DNA from: an uncultured Erythrobacter sp. | Lineage (GTDB): Bacteria; Pseudomonadota; Alphaproteobacteria; Sphingomonadales; Sphingomonadaceae | Assembly (NCBI GenBank): GCA_947503275.1 | Contig: CANNCZ010000001.1 | Span: forward strand, 1,302,001 to 1,366,000 | Length of the DNA stretch: 64,000 nucleotides | Direction of reading: 5' to 3' | Part shown: positions 59,427 to 64,000 of the stretch, in pieces | Layout: every line of letters starts with the position of its first letter | How positions within the stretch are numbered: the stretch's first letter is position 1 | The notes under the pieces: generated by a model | Told to the model about the DNA's origin: nothing | Database searches by the model: none | Seen by the model: the letters and a program-made list of their open reading frames with translations, nothing else | Position numbers and translations under genes: made by a program

Positions 59427-59725
59427 TGAAGGTTGATATTCAAACAGAGCCGCCAATTCCGGGCGCGCCAGAGGACATGGTGGGCAACGTCTACCAAGTG
59501 CGAGGCGGGCGCGGGGCACAGCTTGGCCATATGCACATTATTGTATCTGCCTATGAGTACGACACTCATATTTCACGACAAAGTGGATTTGTGACTTTGA
59601 CAGTCAATCGTGACGGTCAGATTGTCGGCGCTAATAGCTACGGTCAGCATTACTTCATGGACAAGTGCCCAATCGCGCGTTGCGAAGGAATTGAAGATGT
59701 CCAGCTAGCAGTGAGGTCACTATGA
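59426..59725 (+). CDS. hypothetical phage early protein (GNVYQVRGGRG family)
   Basis: The 99-residue protein contains VGNVYQVRGGRGAQLGHMHI, a motif I have seen in other phage early proteins, and beta strands up to the end. The ATG overlaps the previous TGA by one base. Role unknown. Confidence 0.65.
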   Translation: MKVDIQTEPPIPGAPEDMVGNVYQVRGGRGAQLGHMHIIVSAYEYDTHISRQSGFVTLTVNRDGQIVGANSYGQHYFMDKCPIARCEGIEDVQLAVRSL

Positions 59726-59895
59726 CCATGACCCTAGACCTAGAGATAAAGAGGCTGGAGGCGCGGCGGGATGCGTTGCGAGAACAGCTTAAGAAGCAAC
59801 CCGGCGATACTTTGCATGAAATTAGGTGGCGTATTGCTGTGGCTGTAGCCGAGATCGACGTTCTCCGCGCTGCACAGGAGGCGGGGGATGAGTGA
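59722..59895 (+). CDS. small helical protein
   Basis: A 57-residue frame (MTMTLDLEIKRLEARRD) is one long charged helix that could form a coiled coil. It overlaps the previous gene by four bases and the next by eight. Confidence 0.5.
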   Translation: MTMTLDLEIKRLEARRDALREQLKKQPGDTLHEIRWRIAVAVAEIDVLRAAQEAGDE

Positions 59896-60319
59896 GCTTG
59901 TTGAACGGTTGCGAGCATTTCGTGGGTTTCTCAATGGCTCTGGCGAGCTAGCGGGATGCGCGTTCGGAGAGGGCAAACCATTCCTAGGGCGCACGGCGAA
60001 ATGGTGGTGGCGCAGAACTCACCTCTCCGTTTTGGACGAAGCAGCCGACACAATCGAACGCCTAGAGGCTGAGAATGCGCGGAAAGATGCTGCGCTGAAA
60101 ATTATCCTTGGAGACGAAGATGATGCGGGCACTTGGCACGATGCCGTGCAACCACTTGTCGCCCGCTTTGATACGGCAGCTAAGTTTGGTGCTGATGCAG
60201 TTCATAACGGCAAAGGTGCAGAGGCAATTTCAAAGCTAATGGCAACCATGGCTGCGCGCTTGGACACCAGTGTTGAGCGCGCCCGCCAAGCCCTCACAGG
60301 AGAAACACCCCATGAATGA
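59888..60319 (+). CDS. hypothetical phage early protein
   Basis: The 143-residue protein has a Trp-rich segment (RTAKWWWRRTHLSVLDEA) followed by DTIERLEAENARKDAALK, a helical phage module, and a helical end. No enzyme motif is seen. Confidence 0.6.
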   Translation: MSELVERLRAFRGFLNGSGELAGCAFGEGKPFLGRTAKWWWRRTHLSVLDEAADTIERLEAENARKDAALKIILGDEDDAGTWHDAVQPLVARFDTAAKFGADAVHNGKGAEAISKLMATMAARLDTSVERARQALTGETPHE

Positions 60320-60596
60320 GCAAGAGATAGAGCGGACCCGCGTTTTTCCAGCACAGGCCGAGCGCGTTGAAAGCGGTCCCATTCAGTTTGGCAAAGATTG
60401 GCCGGGCGTGTTTATGCGTGGTGACCATGCGTTGCCTAGCGCAATGTTTCTAAATTCAGTCTTCGAAATGATTGAACGCGGCGAAGACCCGCGCGCAGAC
60501 GCAATGACGTATCATCAAGCGAAGTCTATTGTTGCGCTTTTGGCCTCTTGCGACACACGCAACCACCTCCAATCGCAAGAGAGGGATGCGGCGTGA
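60312..60596 (+). CDS. hypothetical phage early protein
   Basis: The 94-residue protein (MNEQEIERTRVFPAQ) has ACAGGAG in front. It has a central GVFMRGDHALPSAMFLNSVF segment. No family is recognised. It overlaps the previous gene by eight bases. Confidence 0.6.
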   Translation: MNEQEIERTRVFPAQAERVESGPIQFGKDWPGVFMRGDHALPSAMFLNSVFEMIERGEDPRADAMTYHQAKSIVALLASCDTRNHLQSQERDAA

Positions 60597-60712
60597 TGCT
60601 TGAAGTATTGGAATTCATTTTCAGCAGCTTTTGGATATGGCTCGGCTGTGTCGTTCTAGTTGCCTCTTTTGGTCAAGCAATCGGCGCTGTGATTGGAGCG
60701 CTCAAATCATGA
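60596..60712 (+). CDS. tiny membrane protein
   Basis: A 38-residue frame (MLEVLEFIFS) is largely one membrane helix with a short polar end. One-base overlap with the previous stop and four-base overlap with the next gene. Confidence 0.5.
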   Translation: MLEVLEFIFSSFWIWLGCVVLVASFGQAIGAVIGALKS

Positions 60713-61116
60713 GCACCCTCATCAAAACCCTATCCGACGCAGAGCGGGGAAACCGTGAGCCTGTGTTCATTTTTGGAAGCAATAAGGCTGGGCGTCACGG
60801 CAAAGGCGCGGCGTTATGGGCAAGGCAAAACCGTGGCGCGATTTACGGCCAAGGTGAGGGCCACCAAGGAAATAGCTATGCGATACCAACCAAGGATGAG
60901 CAGCTTAGAACGCTATCTGTCGCTGAAATCTCAGAATCTGTGCAGCGTTTCGTGACCTTCGTGGCCAACCATCCCGAACTTGAGTTTCAACTAACACCAA
61001 TCGGTTGCGGTCTTGCTGGTCATTCACGCTCAAGCATTGAGCCGCTATTCCTGCCCCTCAAAGGGCGTCTTATCTGGCCTCCAGAATGGGCACAGGAGCA
61101 GTCCAATGGATCGTGA
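60709..61116 (+). CDS. A1S_2505-family phage non-structural protein (macro-like)
   Basis: The 135-residue protein has VFIFGSNKAGRHGKGAALWA, GAIYGQGEGHQGNSYAIPTKD and FQLTPIGCGLAGHS, in the order of the A1S_2505 family. These blocks resemble the ligand loops of macro domains, which bind ADP-ribose, so a role around NAD or ADP-ribosylation is possible. That link is inference. It starts at an ATGA overlap. Confidence 0.8.
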   Translation: MSTLIKTLSDAERGNREPVFIFGSNKAGRHGKGAALWARQNRGAIYGQGEGHQGNSYAIPTKDEQLRTLSVAEISESVQRFVTFVANHPELEFQLTPIGCGLAGHSRSSIEPLFLPLKGRLIWPPEWAQEQSNGS

Positions 61117-61390
61117 GCAACTTGTGGAGGCGATTAAGCGTGAGATTGCGACCACAAAAGCGCGCTTCACTGCTGGCGATTGGGTTACCGAAGAATTGAT
61201 CGACGCGCATTACCAAATGCCGAGCACTGAGCGCTATGCTCGTGCGAGCGCTAATGCAATCGAGCAGGCAGGCTTCGCGATTGTGCCTGTGGAGGCGTGG
61301 TTGTTGTTTGAGAAAGCCTACAGTGGGAAAATTCTATGCGACGCTGACTTTGTTAAAGCGCGGGCAATGATCGAAGAGGGGCGGGTCTAA
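61106..61390 (+). CDS. hypothetical phage early protein
   Basis: The 94-residue helical protein (MDREQLVEAIK) overlaps the previous gene by 11 bases. It has two likely helical hairpins and the segment IVPVEAWLLFEKAYSGK. Role unknown. Confidence 0.55.
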   Translation: MDREQLVEAIKREIATTKARFTAGDWVTEELIDAHYQMPSTERYARASANAIEQAGFAIVPVEAWLLFEKAYSGKILCDADFVKARAMIEEGRV

Positions 61391-61557
61391 TGACTGCGCC
61401 CGCCCGCTTCCGACAATCTGATATTGAGCGCGTTATCAAGGCTGCACAGAACTGCGGCTGCGGTGATGTGCGCATTCGGATTGACGTTAGTGGGCAGATT
61501 GAGGCTATTGTCGGCTCCGCGGCAAATGATGAGCCGCCAGCAGTGGAGTTAGAGTAA
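61390..61557 (+). CDS. small protein coupled to the integrase
   Basis: The 55-residue protein (MTAPARFRQSDIERVIKA) has a helix followed by two strands and a short acidic tail. Small proteins with this opening often precede integrase genes in alphaproteobacterial phages, and could help recombination. It shares one base with each neighbour. Confidence 0.65.
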   Translation: MTAPARFRQSDIERVIKAAQNCGCGDVRIRIDVSGQIEAIVGSAANDEPPAVELE

Positions 61558-62600
61558 TGCCGCGGCGATGGCTTCCCGATCATGTGACACAATACCGGGA
61601 TAGGCACGGCAAGGCGCGCTATCGCTTTCGTCGTAAGGGCTACAAAACTCACCACTTCAAAGCTCAGCCAGGAACCGAAGAATTTAGAGAAGAGCTTGCC
61701 GCAGCCAAGCAAGCGAAGGTTACCGCGGGAAGTAATGCCCCCCTACCCTTCACTTATGATGCTCTTGTGACCAGCTTTTACCGCACCGCCAAGTGGCAGG
61801 AGATGCGAGCCAGTAGCCGTAAAACCTATGGCTCTATCATAGAGCGGTTTCGCGCCAAGAACGGATCGAAGGATGTGCGCCGGGTTCAAATTGCCACTAT
61901 TGACGCGCTATTATCAGGCATGGCGGAAACCCCCGCCGCGGCAAATAATCTGCGAAAGACGCTCAAACGGCTTCATCGCCATGCCATCAAACTTGGATGG
62001 CGCACAGATAATCCCGTGGACGCCACAGATGGGTTTAAGCCGGGTAAGGGCTGGCACTGCTGGACAGAGGAAGAGATAGCTCGATACGAGCAATATTGGC
62101 CACTAGGCACCAAAGAGCGTCTAGCGTTCGCGTTGCTGCTCTACACGGCCCTGCGGCGCTCTGATATGGTGACAATCGGCAGACAGCATCGGCAAGGTGA
62201 TGAGCTGGTTTTGAAGCATCAAAAGAACGACAGCGACACCATTATACCGATAGCCCCTGCCCTTGCCGCGGCTTTGGATGCGATGCCCCCTAGCCAGATG
62301 ACCTATCTGCAAACCGAATTTGGAAAGCCGTTCACAAGCAACGGGTTTGGCAACTGGTTTCGGGATCGCTGCGACAAGGTTGGTTTGACGCATTGTTCGT
62401 CGCATGGCCTGCGTAAGGCTATGAGCCGCCGACTCGCTGAAAGCGGCGCAACTGTTTTGGAGGGGCGCGCGATCACTGGCCACAAGACCGACAAAGAGTT
62501 CCTGCACTATGCTGAGAAAGCGGACAAGCGCACCCTAGCAAGGGCTGGAATGGGCAAAGTGGTGGCGAACCCAATTGGCGAACGAAATGGCGAACCTTAG
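61557..62600 (+). CDS. int: tyrosine site-specific integrase
   Basis: The 347-residue recombinase would insert and excise the prophage at tRNA-Tyr. Catalytic residues in order are Arg200 (TALRRSD), a lysine near 220-223 (LKHQKND), His283-x-x-Arg286 (HGLRKA), His309 (TGHKT) and the nucleophile Tyr318 (HYAEKAD). An N-terminal DNA-binding region and a core-binding domain precede them. The stop lies 29 bases from the attR core, and the 3' coding end contains three arm-site octamers. Confidence 0.95.
   Translation: MPRRWLPDHVTQYRDRHGKARYRFRRKGYKTHHFKAQPGTEEFREELAAAKQAKVTAGSNAPLPFTYDALVTSFYRTAKWQEMRASSRKTYGSIIERFRAKNGSKDVRRVQIATIDALLSGMAETPAAANNLRKTLKRLHRHAIKLGWRTDNPVDATDGFKPGKGWHCWTEEEIARYEQYWPLGTKERLAFALLLYTALRRSDMVTIGRQHRQGDELVLKHQKNDSDTIIPIAPALAAALDAMPPSQMTYLQTEFGKPFTSNGFGNWFRDRCDKVGLTHCSSHGLRKAMSRRLAESGATVLEGRAITGHKTDKEFLHYAEKADKRTLARAGMGKVVANPIGERNGEP
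62563..62595. promoter_or_regulatory. right-arm integrase sites (TGGCGAAC x3) inside the int 3' end
   Basis: TGGCGAAC occurs at 62563-62570, 62576-62583 and 62588-62595, starts spaced 13 and 12 bases. They are part of the last codons of int. Two more copies lie beside attL in the same orientation. Confidence 0.6.
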
Positions 62601-62628
62601 AAAATGACGCGTTTTCAGAGATATACGC

Positions 62629-62653
62629 GAGCGGTGGTGGACAGGATAGGATT
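62629..62653. repeat. attR core
   Basis: The 25-base copy covers the CCA end, discriminator, acceptor strand and part of the T arm of tRNA-Tyr on the minus strand. It is identical to 24260-24284, so integration rebuilds a complete tRNA gene. Confidence 0.93.
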
Positions 62654-62720
62654 CGAACCTATGTACGCTTGCGCGGGCAGATTTACAGTCTGCTGCCTTT
62701 AACCACTCGGCCACCTGTCC
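62635..62720 (-). tRNA. tRNA-Tyr (GTA anticodon)
   Basis: The minus strand gives GGACAGG/CCTGTCC as acceptor stem, anticodon loop CTGTAAA (GTA) and a long variable arm, as in bacterial tRNA-Tyr. The CCA end is encoded. The prophage ends within its 3' part and restores the sequence. Confidence 0.97.
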
Positions 62721-62881
62721 ACACATGGGCTCGTTCAAAAATACACGCGAAGGCGTATTGAAAAGAAGCGCCGCTCAAAGGAGCAGCGCTGCCGAGAGGC
62801 GCCCCTTTGGCGAAGCGGCGCTTGCCTGTCAATGGGTCGACTGGCAGGGGAGCGCTCGAAATAGCGAAAGCGAGAATTGAA

Positions 62882-63679
62882 ATGTCAAAGGGCGAGCGCA
62901 AACGCGCATTGCGTGGAAGAGCAGGCCGTATGAAGGGTGGGCGCGGATCCGGCAAAGGGTCACCCAGTGTCGTGCGTCTATGGGGCCGTCATCCGGTTGA
63001 GGCTGCGCTGAAAAATCCGGCACGCCAGCACCTCAAATTGTGGGCCACACTGGAGGGGATCGATAGCCTCGATGGTGATCTGCCCGAGAATTTTCCGATC
63101 CAACGAGCAGAAGTCGCAGACCTCGGACGGCTCGTCGCGAAAGACGCCCCACATCAAGGATTGGTGCTTGAATGCGAACCGTTGGAGGACCGTTTTCTCA
63201 ATGAAGTCGCATTGGGCAAACCCGGCGCGCCCGTCGTGGTCCTCGACCAGGTTACCGATCCGCACAATGTTGGCGCGATCCTGCGTTCAGCGGCCGCCTT
63301 CGGTGCCGCCTGTATCGTCACCCAAGACCGCCATGCACCGCCCGAAAGCGGCGTAATTGCGAAGTCTGCATCTGGTGCGCTGGAAACGATGCCATGGGTC
63401 CGGGTGGTCAACTTAGCCCGCGCGCTGGATGAGCTGGCCGAAGCGGGATATTGGCGCATCGGCATGGCGGGAGAGGCTGAGGCCACTTTGGCGGAAAGCA
63501 TGCCGACAGGCGCGCTTGCCATCGTGCTGGGCGCAGAGGGCGAAGGGCTGCGGCACAATATCGCCGGGCATTGCGATGCCCTCGCCCGGCTGCCGATCAC
63601 ATCAAATATCGAGAGTCTTAACGTTTCGAATGCAGCAGCAATTGCATTATACGCTGCGGCGACGCGTTCGTCGGAGTAA
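62882..63679 (+). CDS. rlmB: TrmH/SpoU-family 23S rRNA (guanosine-2'-O-)-methyltransferase (RlmB-like)
   Basis: The 265-residue enzyme would methylate the 2'-O of a guanosine in 23S rRNA using S-adenosylmethionine. SpoU motifs are VVLDQVTDPHNVGAILRSAAAFG, LAIVLGAEGEGLRHN and LPITSNIESLNVSNAAAIALY, giving the trefoil-knot SAM site. A substrate-binding N-terminal domain (LWGRHPVEAALKN) is present. I chose the ATG at 62882 (MSKGERKRAL); a TTG frame from 62807 is possible but weakly supported. Confidence 0.9.
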   Translation: MSKGERKRALRGRAGRMKGGRGSGKGSPSVVRLWGRHPVEAALKNPARQHLKLWATLEGIDSLDGDLPENFPIQRAEVADLGRLVAKDAPHQGLVLECEPLEDRFLNEVALGKPGAPVVVLDQVTDPHNVGAILRSAAAFGAACIVTQDRHAPPESGVIAKSASGALETMPWVRVVNLARALDELAEAGYWRIGMAGEAEATLAESMPTGALAIVLGAEGEGLRHNIAGHCDALARLPITSNIESLNVSNAAAIALYAAATRSSE

Positions 63680-63704
63680 CTGCGTAATAGGGGAGAGATT
63701 TGCC

Positions 63705-64000
63705 ATGAACATTCAACGATCATCGAGGCTGGCTGCAACCGCAATGTTGGCGGGGCTTTCGCTGCTGCTTTCGGGTTGCTTTATGACGCCAGGCAAATTC
63801 ACCTCAGAGCTGGTTCTTACCGAAAACGACCGCTTCACCTTCACCTATGACGGTGAGATTTTCTTCCTGGGCCTGTCCAACCTTGCTCAGATGTCGGAGG
63901 CCTCCGAAGAGTTTGAGGCAGAGCCCTGCTATGTCGATACCACATTCGAAGAGCGCAAATGCAGCGCTAACGAATTGTCCGCACAGCGCGCCGAATGGGA
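63705..64000 (+). CDS. putative lipoprotein (cut by window edge)
   Basis: The visible 98 residues start MNIQRSSRLA after GGGGAGAG. A signal peptide ends in the lipobox LLLSGC near residue 26. The mature part starts with TPGKFTSELVLTENDRFTFTYDGEIFF and includes two cysteine-rich segments. No family is recognised with confidence. Confidence 0.75.
   Translation, partial: MNIQRSSRLAATAMLAGLSLLLSGCFMTPGKFTSELVLTENDRFTFTYDGEIFFLGLSNLAQMSEASEEFEAEPCYVDTTFEERKCSANELSAQRAEW

Larger units (their letters stand above)
24260..62653. mobile_element. temperate podovirus-like prophage in tRNA-Tyr
   Basis: The element is bounded by a 25-bp direct repeat (24260-24284 and 62629-62653) whose right copy is the 3' end of tRNA-Tyr. 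It carries an integrase next to the right end, repressor and Cro-like genes, replication genes, terminase, portal, capsid, P22-like tail accessory genes, tail spike and a lysis cassette. All of these are open frames, so it may be intact. No tape-measure or sheath gene is seen, which fits a short-tailed phage. The phage genome would be about 38.4 kb. Confidence 0.95.

Noticed and set aside
24260..62653. SOS-box control of prophage genes
   Set aside because: I looked for GAAC-N7-GAAC or GTTC-N7-GTTC at the immunity promoters and found none there; the repressor also lacks a cleavage domain.

Overview
The window looks like the chromosome of an alphaproteobacterium of the order Sphingomonadales, most like the Erythrobacteraceae. 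The evidence is the gene order rpsB-tsf-pyrH-frr-uppS-cdsA-dxr-rseP-bamA-ompH-fabZ, the type of the ccm cytochrome c maturation genes, a cysteine-free L31, and the protein sequences generally. This assignment rests on recognition, not on a search.

Left host region (1-24259). The window opens inside ccmF and continues through ccmE, ccmD and ccmC, all on the minus strand. Next come an amino-acid dehydrogenase, tRNA-His, a prolyl-4-hydroxylase-like oxygenase and a MOSC protein preceded by an AT-rich leader. L31 follows, then the long minus-strand envelope and translation cluster (fabZ, ompH, bamA, rseP, dxr, cdsA, uppS, frr, pyrH). After it lie a metallophosphoesterase, a divergent lipoprotein/MarR pair with a double palindromic operator, tsf-rpsB, and a small membrane-protein gene behind three GAAC-N7-GAAC direct repeats, the form of the alphaproteobacterial LexA box. 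The region ends with pssA-psd and a convergent PAP2 phosphatase/KAS III pair.

Prophage (24260-62653, about 38.4 kb). The two ends share a 25-bp direct repeat. The right copy is the 3' end of tRNA-Tyr, next to a tyrosine integrase gene. The virion genes read leftward: small and large terminase, P22-type portal, scaffold, N4 gp56-like capsid, gp4- and gp10-like tail proteins, three internal or ejection-type proteins, a tail spike, then endolysin, membrane proteins and a spanin pair. No tape-measure or tail-tube gene is visible, so the phage is probably a temperate podovirus. A leftward early operon encodes VRR-NUC nuclease, Sak4-like ATPase, putative ssDNA-binding protein, PD-(D/E)XK exonuclease and primase-helicase. 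A small Cro-like protein and a short repressor diverge from an operator region, and two further operators precede a rightward operon of about 20 small genes ending in the integrase. Just downstream of the Cro-like gene lies a strongly folded RNA region that may be a C4-type antisense RNA.

Right host region (62635-64000). This holds tRNA-Tyr, an RlmB-type rRNA methyltransferase and the start of a lipoprotein gene.

The observations most worth following are the triple SOS box in front of an unrecognised small membrane protein, the repeated phage operator TTCGCA-N3-TGCGAA, the C4-like RNA, the integrase arm-site octamers, and the many tiny overlapping genes of the rightward early operon.
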